Assembly (NCBI RefSeq): GCF_026341515.1
Contig: NZ_JAPEOK010000001.1
Coordinates: forward strand, 8,184,001 to 8,248,000
From: Streptomyces sp. NBC_00878
GTDB taxonomy: Bacteria > Actinomycetota > Actinomycetes > Streptomycetales > Streptomycetaceae
Length of the DNA stretch: 64,000 bases
Direction: 5' to 3'
How positions within the stretch are numbered: position 1 is the first letter of the stretch; each line of letters opens with the position of its first letter. The notes beneath the pieces are model-generated. The model was not told where the DNA came from and did not search any database. It saw only the letters and a program-made list of their open reading frames with translations. Shown here piece by piece: positions 36,553-44,869 of the stretch. Made by a program: the position numbers and the translations under genes.

Positions 36553-38064
36553 GTGTCCCTCGCCGATCCAGCCACAGCCACCGGCACGCCGGCGTTCGTC
36601 CCCGACCCCCGGCTCACCAACGAAGACCTCGCCCCCGCGGGCAAGCGCAACTGGAAGGTCTTCGACCTCTTCGCCATGTGGATGTCCGACGTCCACAACC
36701 TCGGCAACTACACGTTCGCGGCGGGCCTGCTGGTCCTCGGCATGAACGTCTGGCAGATCTTCACGTCGCTGCTCGTCGGCTTCGTGCTCATCTACGCCGG
36801 CATGAACTGGATGGGGAAGATCGGACAGCGCCACGGCGTGCCCTTCCCTGTCATCAGCCGCATCAGCTTCGGCGTCTGGGGCGCCAACATCCCGGCCCTG
36901 ATCAGGGCCGTCATCGCCATCATGTGGTACGGCATCCAGACCTACCTGGCCTCCGTCGCCGTCAACATCATGCTGCTCGCGGCCTGGCCCGGCCTGGAGT
37001 CCTGGACCCACAGCTCCTTCCTCGGCCTCGACGCGCTCGGCTGGGTGTCCTTCCTCTCGCTGTGGCTGCTCCAGGCGCTCATCATCAGCCAGGGCATGGA
37101 ATCCGTACGGAAGTTCCAGGACTTCTGCGGTCCGGCCATCTGGCTCGTCATGATCGCTCTGGCGATCTGGATCCTCGCCGAGGCCGACTGGACCATCTCG
37201 CTCACGACGACTCCGAACCCGGTCTCCGTCGGTGAGCAGTGGCGGCAGTGGTTCGGTGCGATCGGGCTGATCCTCGCCACGTACGGCACGCTGATGCTCA
37301 ACTTCTGTGACTTCTCGCGCTTCGCGCCCGACTACAAGACGGTCAAGCGTGGCAACTTCTGGGGCCTGCCCATCAACTCGACCGCGTTCGTGGTCGTCTC
37401 GGTCATCGTGACGGCCGGCTCGCTGGAGGTGTTCGGCAAGGCCATCACCGACCCGGCCCACCTCGTCGCCGAGATCGGCAACACCTGGATCCTGGTGCTG
37501 GGCGCGCTGACCTTCGCCATCGCCACCATGGGCGTCAACATCGTCGCCAACTTCGTCTCGCCCGCGTACGACCTGGCCAACGTCTGGCCGCAGAAGATCA
37601 CCTTCAAGGTCGGCGGCATGATCAGCACGGTGGCCGCGCTGGTGGTGACGCCGTGGAACCTCTTCTCCAACCCCACCGTCGTCCAGTACTTCCTCGGTGG
37701 CCTCGGCGCCTTCCTCGGCCCGCTGTTCGGTGTGATCATGCTCGACTACTTCTGGGTCAAGCACGGCCGCATCGACGTCGACGAACTCTTCAACGCCGAG
37801 CCCGGATCGCGTTACTACTACCGCAAGGGCGTCAACCCCAAGGCCCTGTGGGCGTTCCTGCCCGCGGCGGCGGTCTCGGCGGTACTCGCCCTGGTGACGA
37901 CGTTCAGCGAGGTGGCCCCGTACTCGTGGTTCATCGGGACGGCGTTGGCGGCCGGACTGTACGCGATCCTGTGCCGCTCCGAGCGCGCCGCGGCCCCTTC
38001 CCCTGCCTCTGACACCGAGCCGGGTCCGACTCCCACTCCCACTCCCGCTCCTGCGCAGGGCTGA
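36553..38064 (+). CDS. NCS1-family nucleobase/hydantoin/allantoin permease
   Basis: The 503-residue product has about 12 membrane helices and NCS1 hallmarks: NEDLAPAGKRNWKVFDLFAM, LGNYTFAAGL, the substrate-site RISFGVWGANIPAL and NFCDFSRFAPDYKTVKRGN. Substrates of the family are purines, cytosine, uracil, allantoin, thiamine or hydantoins. The downstream racemase-family gene favours a hydantoin- or allantoin-like substrate (inference). The GTG at 36553 fits the family. The C-terminal tail ends in Pro-Thr repeats. The racemase-family start lies two bases after the stop, so the pair is co-translated. Confidence 0.9.
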   Translation: MSLADPATATGTPAFVPDPRLTNEDLAPAGKRNWKVFDLFAMWMSDVHNLGNYTFAAGLLVLGMNVWQIFTSLLVGFVLIYAGMNWMGKIGQRHGVPFPVISRISFGVWGANIPALIRAVIAIMWYGIQTYLASVAVNIMLLAAWPGLESWTHSSFLGLDALGWVSFLSLWLLQALIISQGMESVRKFQDFCGPAIWLVMIALAIWILAEADWTISLTTTPNPVSVGEQWRQWFGAIGLILATYGTLMLNFCDFSRFAPDYKTVKRGNFWGLPINSTAFVVVSVIVTAGSLEVFGKAITDPAHLVAEIGNTWILVLGALTFAIATMGVNIVANFVSPAYDLANVWPQKITFKVGGMISTVAALVVTPWNLFSNPTVVQYFLGGLGAFLGPLFGVIMLDYFWVKHGRIDVDELFNAEPGSRYYYRKGVNPKALWAFLPAAAVSAVLALVTTFSEVAPYSWFIGTALAAGLYAILCRSERAAAPSPASDTEPGPTPTPTPAPAQG

Positions 38065-38066
38065 GC

Positions 38067-38783
38067 GTGCGGATCGTTGTCACCAACTGCAACACGACGC
38101 AGGGGATGACCGAGGAGATCGTGCGAGGTGCCCGGGCCGCCGCCGGCCCGGGCACCACCGTGCTCGGACTCACTCCCGCCTGGGGACCGGAGTCGGCCGA
38201 GGGCTGGCTCGACAGCTATCTGTCGGCGGCCGCCGTCATCGACACCCTGCGGACGTACGGTGATCCGTACGACGCCGTCGTCATGGCCGGGTTCGGGGAG
38301 CACGGGCGCGAGGGCGTACGGGAACTCGTGGACGTACCCGTCGTCGACATCACCGAGGCGGCCGCCCATCTGGCGTGCCTGCTCGGGCGGCGGTACGGCG
38401 TCGTCACCACGCTGGAACGGTCGGCCGGGCAGATCGAGGACAGCCTGTACGGGGCAGGGGTGGCCCAGAACTGCGCCGTTGTCGTGGGCACGGGGCTCGG
38501 CGTCCTCGACCTCGGCGACCCGGAACGTACGGAAGCGGCCTTCGTCGCCGCCGCCGAACGGGCCCGGGACGCGGGCGCCGAGGTCCTGGTGCTCGGGTGC
38601 GCCGGGATGACAGGGCTGCAGCGGGCGGTGGGGGGCAAGCTGGGGCTGCCGGTCGTCGACGGGGTGGGCGCGGCGGTGAAACTCGCCGAGTCGCTGGTGT
38701 CGCTCGGACTCACGACGAGCCGGGCGGGGAGCTATGCCAAGCCCCTGCCGAAGCGGCGGACTTGGGGGCCGCGGCCGGACTGA
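38067..38783 (+). CDS. Asp/Glu/hydantoin racemase-superfamily enzyme
   Basis: The 238-residue product begins RIVVTNCNT and has the pseudo-symmetric two-domain fold. The second catalytic Cys is present (C178 in VLVLGCAGMTGL), but the position of the first is Gly (G75 in VVMAGFGEHG). True racemases use two cysteines; arylmalonate decarboxylase has this same Gly/Cys arrangement. It may therefore be a decarboxylase, isomerase or one-cysteine racemase acting on the permease substrate. It is coupled to the permease gene and probably under the GntR regulator. Confidence 0.82.
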   Translation: MRIVVTNCNTTQGMTEEIVRGARAAAGPGTTVLGLTPAWGPESAEGWLDSYLSAAAVIDTLRTYGDPYDAVVMAGFGEHGREGVRELVDVPVVDITEAAAHLACLLGRRYGVVTTLERSAGQIEDSLYGAGVAQNCAVVVGTGLGVLDLGDPERTEAAFVAAAERARDAGAEVLVLGCAGMTGLQRAVGGKLGLPVVDGVGAAVKLAESLVSLGLTTSRAGSYAKPLPKRRTWGPRPD

Positions 38784-38849
38784 TGCCCCTCGGCACATGG
38801 TGGGGCGGACCGGCCGCCGGGCGGGCCGCGCCCGGACGTCAACCACGCG

Positions 38850-39029
38850 GGATGCCAGTCGGCCGGATGTCAGCCGGGCCGGGGTGCCAGCCGGGCCGGG
38901 GTGCCAGCCGGGCGGGGGTACCAGCCGGGCGGGGGTGCCAGCCGGGCCGGGATGCCAGCCGGGCCGGGACGTCAGCTGGGCCCGGACGTCAGCCGGGCCC
39001 GGACGTCAGTCGGCCGGGACGTCAACCGG
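38850..39029. repeat. 17-18 bp tandem repeat array (CAGCCGGGCCGGGGTGC type)
   Basis: About ten imperfect copies of a unit like GCCGGGCCGGGGTGCCA fill the space between the racemase-family stop and the hexapeptide protein stop. The copies are contiguous without spacers. GTCAGC and GCTGGC-like parts can fold, so termination is possible. Confidence 0.85.
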
Positions 39030-39633
39030 CCGAGGGGTCGTCCAGGACGCGGTCCTCGGCGTGTGCGCCGAAGTAGTCCGCCTGCCGGGCCATGATGTCG
39101 CGCATGGAGGTGCCGCGGGGGACGCCGTACACCGTGCCCGGGAAGTCCAACTCCCTTTGCACCTCCCACAGTTCGTCATGCTGACCGGGTGCGAAGAGCT
39201 GGGCCTCCGGTGCCCCGGCGGCGATCCAGCCGATGGGTACGACCATGCCGGGCGGCAGGACCGAGTTGACTTGGAGCACGCTGTTGATCCGCAGCTCCGA
39301 ACCGGCGCCCGCGACGGCTCCGGGGAAGGCGGAGGCCCCGGTGGCCACGAAGACCTCGTCCTCGATCCGGGCTCCGGTGACGTGGGCGTGCGGGCCGATG
39401 AGTACGGCGTTGCCGATGAGCGCGGGGTGGCGGCGCCGTCCCCGTACGAGCGCGTTCTCCATGATGACGACGTCCGCGCCGGTCCGTACCTCCCCGTCCT
39501 CCGCGGTGAGTACGGCGCCGTGCAGGACCCGGGCGCGCTCGCCGAGGGTGACGGCGCCGCAGAGGACGGCGGTCGGCGCCACGTACGCGGAGGCCGGGAC
39601 GACGGGGCGCTGCCCACGGTGTTCGATCAGCAT
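39022..39633 (-). CDS. Left-handed beta-helix (gamma-carbonic-anhydrase-like) hexapeptide protein
   Basis: The 203-residue product has repeating hexapeptides through residues 15-130 ([40 protein letters not shown]) as in YrdA/PaaY-type gamma-class proteins. Some histidine ligands are present (GPHAHV), but the full three-His zinc set is not clear. It may be a carbonic anhydrase relative or an acyltransferase-like trimer. The last codons run into the tandem repeat array. The start ATG is 10 bases after the RidA stop, so it is probably cotranscribed with the RidA gene. Confidence 0.85.
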   Translation of the reverse strand: MLIEHRGQRPVVPASAYVAPTAVLCGAVTLGERARVLHGAVLTAEDGEVRTGADVVIMENALVRGRRRHPALIGNAVLIGPHAHVTGARIEDEVFVATGASAFPGAVAGAGSELRINSVLQVNSVLPPGMVVPIGWIAAGAPEAQLFAPGQHDELWEVQRELDFPGTVYGVPRGTSMRDIMARQADYFGAHAEDRVLDDPSAG

Positions 39634-39642
39634 GAGGGGACT

Positions 39643-40230
39643 CTAGGCCTGGGCGGAGCCGCTGGACCCGCTGGAGCCGCTGGACCCGCTGGACCCGCTG
39701 GACCCGCGGGAGTCGCTGGACCCGCTGGACCCGCGGGAGTCGCTGGACCCGCTGGACCCGCGGGAGTCGCTGGACCCGCGGGAGTCGCTGGACCCGCGGG
39801 AGTCGGCGGAGCCCGTCGCGTCGGGGTCGAGGTCCGGGATCACGGCTGTCGCCGTGATCTCCACGAGCTGGCCCCTGTAGCCGAGGCAGGAGACGCCGAC
39901 GAGGGTGGAGGAGTGCGGGCCCGTGCTGAGGCGGGAGGCTTCCACGACGTCCCACACCTCGGAGAGCATCGCGGGGTCACTGCTCACGACATACACGTCG
40001 GTGTACGCGACGTACTCGAAGTCGCTGCCGATCGCCCGGAGTTGTTCGCCGAGGTTCGCGATCACGCGCTCGGCCTGTCGTACGGGGTCGCCCGGGCCGA
40101 CGAGTTCGCCGTCGTCGTTGAGGGGCACGGATCCGGCGAGGAAGGCGAGGTGCGTGCCCGCCTCGACCACGGAGGCGTGGGAGTAGACGGGCGGCGTGAA
40201 CAGGGTGGGGACGGTGACGCGCTTCAGCAT
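39643..40230 (-). CDS. RidA-family protein with repetitive C-terminal tail
   Basis: The 195-residue product has a standard RidA/YjgF fold in residues 1-140 ([54 protein letters not shown]). Typical RidA is about 130 residues and deaminates reactive enamine/imine intermediates. The extra 50 residues are DSRGSS and GSS repeats encoded by a 9-bp minisatellite, probably disordered. ATG 40230 ([11 protein letters not shown]) is preferred; the frame to 40317 is Arg/Pro rich. The active-site Arg could not be assigned with certainty. Confidence 0.87.
   Translation of the reverse strand: MLKRVTVPTLFTPPVYSHASVVEAGTHLAFLAGSVPLNDDGELVGPGDPVRQAERVIANLGEQLRAIGSDFEYVAYTDVYVVSSDPAMLSEVWDVVEASRLSTGPHSSTLVGVSCLGYRGQLVEITATAVIPDLDPDATGSADSRGSSDSRGSSDSRGSSGSSDSRGSSGSSDSRGSSGSSGSSGSSGSSGSAQA
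39655..39813. repeat. 9-bp minisatellite in the RidA gene 3' end
   Basis: Units GACCCGCTG, GACCCGCGG and GAGTCGCTG alternate for about 160 bases and encode Ser-Ser-Gly and Asp-Ser-Arg-Gly runs. All units are multiples of three, so expansion keeps frame. Confidence 0.92.
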
Positions 40231-40406
40231 GGGTGGCCTCCCGCGGACTGGTCCGACCGGGCGCACTGGCCGCGCCGGCCGGACTCGTCGGACTGGACGG
40301 TGGGTGTCGAGGGACAACCCGCCGATGATGCGGCCCCGGCCCGCGGGGCCGCATCCGAATATCCTCCGCGTGTCCTCCGTGTGTCCCCCGCGAGGGGTAA
40401 CCGTCC

Positions 40407-40454
40407 GCCGTCAGAGGTCAGCCGTCGGCCGTCAGAGGTCAGCCGTCGGCCGTT
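40407..40454. repeat. 21-bp direct repeat at the asparaginase stop
   Basis: Two copies of a 21-base unit containing CCGTCAGAGGTCAGCCGTC follow directly on the asparaginase gene 3' end. It sits in the 220-base gap before the RidA gene, which otherwise shows nothing. Confidence 0.8.
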
Positions 40455-41631
40455 ACTTGGTGGTGAACTGCGCCGTCCCCAGCGTCGCGAACCACTCCCG
40501 TATCTGCTTCTCGTCCTTCGTCGCCGCGAGCGAGAGGAGCAGCAACAGCCGGGCCTTCTGCGGGCTCAGGTCCTCGGCCTCGATGACGCCGGTGGTGGCG
40601 CCCGTGCCGTACACCGCGCCCGATCCGGTGCGGGTGGTCGACGCGAACGTGACCCCCTTCTTCACCGCGTCCGTCCGCGCGGTCGACATCGCGGGCGAGA
40701 TGCCCCCGGCGCCCGTGCCCGCCGTCACGACCCCCTTGGCGCCGCCGTCCGCGAAGGCCTTGATCGCCTCGCCGCCCGCGTCCTGGTACGAGTACGCGAT
40801 CTCCACCTTAGGCAGCAGCTTGCTCTCCTCCTTTGTCTTCTCCTTCGTCTTCTCCGTGGTGCTCACCCTGCCGACGATCCGGTCCAGATCGAAGGGCGTA
40901 CGCCAGCTCGCCTTGCCGCACTTCTGGACGCGGGCCGGTGCCCGGTTGAGCCGGATGTTGTCCTGGTCGACGGCGCCGAGCACCCCGGAACGTCCGCTCT
41001 CGAAGGTGTCCATGCGCAGTGCGTTGGTCTTGCGGACTTCTCGCGCGGCCTGGATCTCGTCGTTGAGCATGACGACGGTCCCGTAGCACTTGGTCTTGCG
41101 GCTCGCGGCGAGCTTGATGGCGTTGTAGAGGTTGGCCGGCGCGTCCGTGCCGATGACGGTCCACGGTCGCATCGACCCGGTGAGAACGACCGGCTTGTCG
41201 CTGCGCACGGTCAGGTCGAGCCAGTACGCGAACTCCTCCATCGTGTCCGTGCCGGTGGTGACGACGACGCCGTCGTTCTTCTTCAGCGCGGCGTCCACGG
41301 AGGCGGTGAGCCTGCGGTAGTCCGCGATGGTGTACGCGCTCGACCCCTTGTTCCCGAACTGCTCGGTCGTCACCTTGGCCAACCCGTCCACCTCCGGCCG
41401 CAGTTCGCCCACCATCTTGGAGATCGCGAGCTGCCCGGACTGGTAGTCCTGGAACGAGACACGGGTCTTGCTGACCCCGGATATGGTTCCGCCCGTGCCG
41501 ATCACCGCCACGTCGGGCAGGCCCTTCTTCTCGTCGGCGTGGGCACTTGCGCCGGCCAGCGAGATTCCCGCGGCCACGGCGAACGAACAGAGCAGGGCAG
41601 TTGTACGGTGGGTGATCTTCACGGGTGGCAC
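40453..41631 (-). CDS. Exported type II L-asparaginase
   Basis: The 392-residue product has a cleavable signal peptide (hydrophobic ALLCSFAVAAGISLAGASA, predicted cut near AHA-DEKK). Its catalytic motifs are VIGTGGTISG, with the nucleophilic Thr, and VVVTTGTDTMEEFAYW, with the second Thr, Asp and Lys region; GSMRPW follows. It hydrolyses asparagine to aspartate and ammonia outside the cell. Length suits one tetramer subunit of about 330 residues plus signal and a Lys/Glu-rich insertion near 265-280. A GTG codon three residues in (VKITHRT) is an alternative start. Confidence 0.92.
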   Translation of the reverse strand: MPPVKITHRTTALLCSFAVAAGISLAGASAHADEKKGLPDVAVIGTGGTISGVSKTRVSFQDYQSGQLAISKMVGELRPEVDGLAKVTTEQFGNKGSSAYTIADYRRLTASVDAALKKNDGVVVTTGTDTMEEFAYWLDLTVRSDKPVVLTGSMRPWTVIGTDAPANLYNAIKLAASRKTKCYGTVVMLNDEIQAAREVRKTNALRMDTFESGRSGVLGAVDQDNIRLNRAPARVQKCGKASWRTPFDLDRIVGRVSTTEKTKEKTKEESKLLPKVEIAYSYQDAGGEAIKAFADGGAKGVVTAGTGAGGISPAMSTARTDAVKKGVTFASTTRTGSGAVYGTGATTGVIEAEDLSPQKARLLLLLSLAATKDEKQIREWFATLGTAQFTTK

Positions 41632-41924
41632 GGCTCCTTGCGGGTCGGCGATCAGCGCTCGCCAGCCGACCGTAGGAAACGGTGTTTTCCCGGGCGTTGC
41701 GTGTCCGTGTCAATCACTGTTGTGCGGGAGTCATGGGGGAGTGATGGGGGAGGAGGGTGAGGAGTGAATCCTGGGATTTTATTGGGGGATGCGGACGGTG
41801 CGGGTGACTTGAACCCCTAGGCTCCGTTGAGACTTCAAGCATGGCTGGCGTGTGGGCCTCGTACGCCCTGCCGCCGTCAGGAACGACCAGGAACGACCAG
41901 GAATACCTAAGGAACCCCCTCCCC

Positions 41925-43076
41925 ATGACAGTTCCCCCCAACCCCACGCCCTCCTCCCCCACGCCTCACCGCGCCCGGTCCCGCGTCACGCGGCGTGGTC
42001 TGATCGGTGCGGCGGGCGCGGTCGCGGCGGGTGCCGCGCTCACCCCCGTGGTGATGGCCAACACCACCTCGGACGCGCCCGGTTCGGACACGACCGACTC
42101 CGAGCCCGGTACGACCACCGAGACGTTTCCCAAGACCCGCGCCAAGCAGGCCACGGGCGAGGCGCCCGTCGAAGCCGCCTTCCCCATCGGCTACGTGGGC
42201 GTGACCTGGGCCGGCACCCGTGAGGTCACCGGCGGCGGCATCCGACTGACCGACGCCGACGGTGGCCAGGGCGTCTGGAAGTCCCTGAGCGGCAGCGGCT
42301 GTTCGGACAGCAACGGCGGGGCGCTGCTCATCCCCGCCGATCAGGCCGCGGGCTACGAGCTCAAGGCACCGGACGGATCCACCAGCCTGCGCTCGGTGGC
42401 CATCGACACGACACAGGGCCCGAGCCGCAAGGTGGCTGTTCCGGCGGACACGACCCGGGTGCGCGGCGTCGCCTACCTTCCCCGCGCAGCCTGGGGCGCG
42501 GACGAGAAGCTCCGCTTCAAGCCGGACGGCACGGAGAACTCGCCGACGGCGTACTACCCGTTCCAGACGCTCACGGTCCACCACACCGCCGGCGTCAACG
42601 ACGACCCGGACCCGGCCGCCACGGTGCGTGCGATCTACCAGCTCCACGCGATCACCAACGACTGGGGCGACATCGGCTACCACTTCCTCATCGACGAGAA
42701 GGGCACCATCTACGAGGGCCGTTACTCGGGCGACGACGGCATCCCGGGTCACGACCCGGACGGCAAGGTCGTGACCGCCTTCCACACCGGCGGCTTCAAC
42801 TCGGGCAACCTCGGCATCGCCCTCCTCGGCAACCTCGTGGACCGGAGCCCGACCGACGCCGCCCGCGAGTCCCTCACCCGCCTGGTCCGTGCCGTGACCC
42901 GCTTCCACGGGGTCGACCCCGAGGCCCAGGTCACGTACACCAACCCGGTCAACGGCACCAAGCGGGACGTCAACGAGATCAGCGGCCACCGCGACTGGAT
43001 GGAAACCGAGTGCCCGGGTGACGTGATGTACGGGGAGCTCGCGACGCTGCGGAAGGCAGTGGCGGGCAGCAGCTGA
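41925..43076 (+). CDS. Tat-exported peptidoglycan recognition protein (N-acetylmuramoyl-L-alanine amidase)
   Basis: The 383-residue product has a twin-arginine signal (VTRRGLIGAAGAVAAGAAL, residues 21-39), a Thr/Glu linker, a beta-rich region (about 75-170) and a PGRP/amidase_2 domain (about 180-360). Zinc ligands are visible: His-His in LTVHHTAG and His plus Cys in ISGHRDWMETECPGD. It should cut the bond between muramic acid and the peptide stem. ATG 41925 has AAGGAAC upstream. Just before it, a 10-bp unit AGGAACGACC is repeated about three times (41879-41905). Confidence 0.9.
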   Translation: MTVPPNPTPSSPTPHRARSRVTRRGLIGAAGAVAAGAALTPVVMANTTSDAPGSDTTDSEPGTTTETFPKTRAKQATGEAPVEAAFPIGYVGVTWAGTREVTGGGIRLTDADGGQGVWKSLSGSGCSDSNGGALLIPADQAAGYELKAPDGSTSLRSVAIDTTQGPSRKVAVPADTTRVRGVAYLPRAAWGADEKLRFKPDGTENSPTAYYPFQTLTVHHTAGVNDDPDPAATVRAIYQLHAITNDWGDIGYHFLIDEKGTIYEGRYSGDDGIPGHDPDGKVVTAFHTGGFNSGNLGIALLGNLVDRSPTDAARESLTRLVRAVTRFHGVDPEAQVTYTNPVNGTKRDVNEISGHRDWMETECPGDVMYGELATLRKAVAGSS

Positions 43077-43353
43077 CCCCCCTGGACTGCGCCTGCACTG
43101 CCCCTGGACTGTCACCTGCACTGCTCCTGCTCTCCCCTTGAGCTGCTGTCCCCGTACGCAATACGTCCGCTGGGCGCGGGCGTTCGGGATCACTCCCATC
43201 GGAGTGTCCGCCCGACTGTGCGTACGGGGACGGGGCCGGTTCCGGCGCTGTGTACGGCTGAGCGCGCGCCGTAGGGAGCGGGGGCAGGGGCGCAGGGGCA
43301 TGGGCAGGGGCTCGGAGCGGGGGCGGTCCCGTCTCACGTGCGGCGGGCGGACC

Positions 43354-43875
43354 TCAGCTCCTGACGGCCTCCGCGATCTGCTGGGCGGCCTGGGCGGGCG
43401 TGAGGTGCGTGGTGTCGACGACCTTGGCCTCGCTGTGCAGCCACGTGCGGGCCGCCTCGGCGTAGGGCTCAAGGTATTGGAGACGGAACGGGGAGTTGGG
43501 GCCAAGAGTGTCGCCCGCGATGCGCCCGCGGAGGGTGTCCTGGTCGGCATGGAGGACGAAGTGCCGTACGGGGATGGCATGTTGGGCGAGGCCGGCGCTG
43601 ATCTCGCGCCAGTACTGCTCGACCAGGACCGTCATGGGCACCACCAGAGTGCCGCCGGCGTAGTCGAGTACGCGGCGGGCGGTCTCCACGACGAGCGGCC
43701 GCCACGGCGGCCAGTGCTGGAAGTTGTCCGTCTCGGGCAGCCCCGGCGTGATGTCCATGAGTGTCTCGCCGACCTTCTCGGCGTCGAACACCCGTGAATC
43801 CGGGATCAGTTGCTGCACGAGTGGACTGGTCGTCGTCTTGCCCGCGCCGTGGGTACCGTTGAGCCATACGATCAC
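43354..43875 (-). CDS. Small P-loop kinase-like ATPase (TmrB/AAA_33-type)
   Basis: The 173-residue product begins VIVWLNGTHGAGKTTTSPLV, a Walker A typical of TmrB- and chloramphenicol-phosphotransferase-like kinases. Conserved DAEKVGETLMDITPG follows, then a WPPWRPLVVETARRVLDYAGG segment. It is probably a small-molecule kinase or resistance-type protein; the substrate is unknown. GTG 43875 is the first codon before the P-loop; the frame to 44352 is antisense to the next gene's upstream region. The 277-base gap to the PGRP stop contains only GCACTGCC/GGACTG-type repeats. Confidence 0.75.
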   Translation of the reverse strand: MIVWLNGTHGAGKTTTSPLVQQLIPDSRVFDAEKVGETLMDITPGLPETDNFQHWPPWRPLVVETARRVLDYAGGTLVVPMTVLVEQYWREISAGLAQHAIPVRHFVLHADQDTLRGRIAGDTLGPNSPFRLQYLEPYAEAARTWLHSEAKVVDTTHLTPAQAAQQIAEAVRS

Positions 43876-44042
43876 AGCACCCGACCCTAGCGCTGTGCGG
43901 GCCGCGGGAACGGGCACGGCAGAAATCCGGTAGGGCTTGGGCGTTTCGCAGGGCGGCGTCAACAACCAGGAGGCTGCTGTGCGGGGGCGTTGTCGGTCGG
44001 TCCGGCTACCGTGGATCTCGTACCTGAGACGAAGGGGGCCCG

Positions 44043-44474
44043 ATGGACGCGGAGTTGACGGCTCTGGCGGCAGCCGGAGCGACGGCGCTCGTGCAGCAGA
44101 TGGTGACGGACGGGTGGGAGAACGTACGGGATCGGGTCGTCGCCCTCTTCTCCCGGGGACGTGACGAAGAGGCTGTAGTAGGCGAGTTGGAGGAATCCCG
44201 GACCGATCTCGTCGCCGCGCTGGACGTCGAGGACGGGGAGGCCGCGGCAGACGTCCAGGCATCCTGGCGCACCCGCCTCCGCCGCACACTGCGCGACAAC
44301 CCCGCGGCAGCCGCGGAACTCCGCGCACTGCTGGACGAGTTGACGCCGCCATCCGGGGCCCCCGAGCGCGGCTCCGTCCACAACACGATCAGCGGCGGTG
44401 TGCAGCACGGCACGGTGATCCAGGCGCACACGGTCGGCGACCTGACGATCGGGGAGCCCCCGCGGCGGACGTGA
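44043..44474 (+). CDS. Helical protein with RHIM-like (amyloid-signalling-type) C-terminal motif
   Basis: In this 143-residue product, residues 1-105 are charged helices (ATALVQQMVTDGWENVRDRV, RTRLRRTLRDNPAAAAELRA). Residues 112-135 read SVHNTISGGVQHGTVIQAH followed by TVGDLTIG, with the N-x3-G-x-V-x-G-x-x-I-Q spacing of RHIM-like bacterial amyloid signalling motifs as I recall them. Such motifs link sensors (often NLRs) to effectors in immunity-type systems. No partner with the same motif is seen in this window. Many Streptomyces genomes encode similar orphan proteins. ATG 44043 has AAGGGGG upstream. It sits at the edge of the BREX island. Confidence 0.65.
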   Translation: MDAELTALAAAGATALVQQMVTDGWENVRDRVVALFSRGRDEEAVVGELEESRTDLVAALDVEDGEAAADVQASWRTRLRRTLRDNPAAAAELRALLDELTPPSGAPERGSVHNTISGGVQHGTVIQAHTVGDLTIGEPPRRT

Positions 44475-44599
44475 CACGCCCGTCTGGGGCGAGGCCCGGA
44501 GCGATGCCGCGATGCCCTGTGATGAGCGACCTGCCGTGACTGCCTGGTGGACGACCGTCCAACCGCTGTGAGTGATTGCTCTGTGAGTAGGCACCGCCT

Positions 44600-44817
44600 A
44601 TGAACGACCGCGCTTTCCTCGACGCCGTCACCGACCGCCTGGCCGCCCTCCCTCTCCGAGATCGGCGGCTGGGGCGGCGGCGTCTTCAACGGTGGCGCGT
44701 GGCTGACGATCGACGGCCGCCGCGTCGACATCCACTACCGGGACCTGGACGTCGTCGAACACGAGCTGGGGGAGGCGGCGGACGGCCGCTTCCATGTGGA
44801 GCCCCTCCTCTTCCCTC
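44600..44817 (+). pseudogene. Decayed nucleotidyltransferase-domain gene
   Basis: Translation from ATG 44600 gives MNDRAFLDAVTDRLAALP, a typical start of a small nucleotidyltransferase-domain protein. Near base 44654 the coding signal switches frame to SEIGGWGGGVFNGGAWLTID, continuing with RRVDIHYRDLDVVEHELGEA and FHVEPLLF. About 45-50 residues that should carry the GS(x)n-DxD catalytic site are missing between the two, and the C-terminal half is absent after 44817. A deletion plus truncation explains this. Related intact genes are common in Streptomyces (recall). Confidence 0.75.
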
Positions 44818-44869
44818 GCCTACGCCAAGCCCAACCCCGCCCCGCAACCCCCCCGTTTCGTCTGCTGCC

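Noticed and set aside
38850..39029. CRISPR-like array
   Set aside because: The units are directly contiguous with no unique spacers and no cas genes are present, so it is an ordinary tandem repeat.
38734..41760. A 1008-codon plus-strand open frame
   Set aside because: It crosses three well-supported minus-strand genes (hexapeptide protein, RidA, asparaginase) and two repeat arrays. Its translation is low-complexity Arg/Gly/Val sequence.
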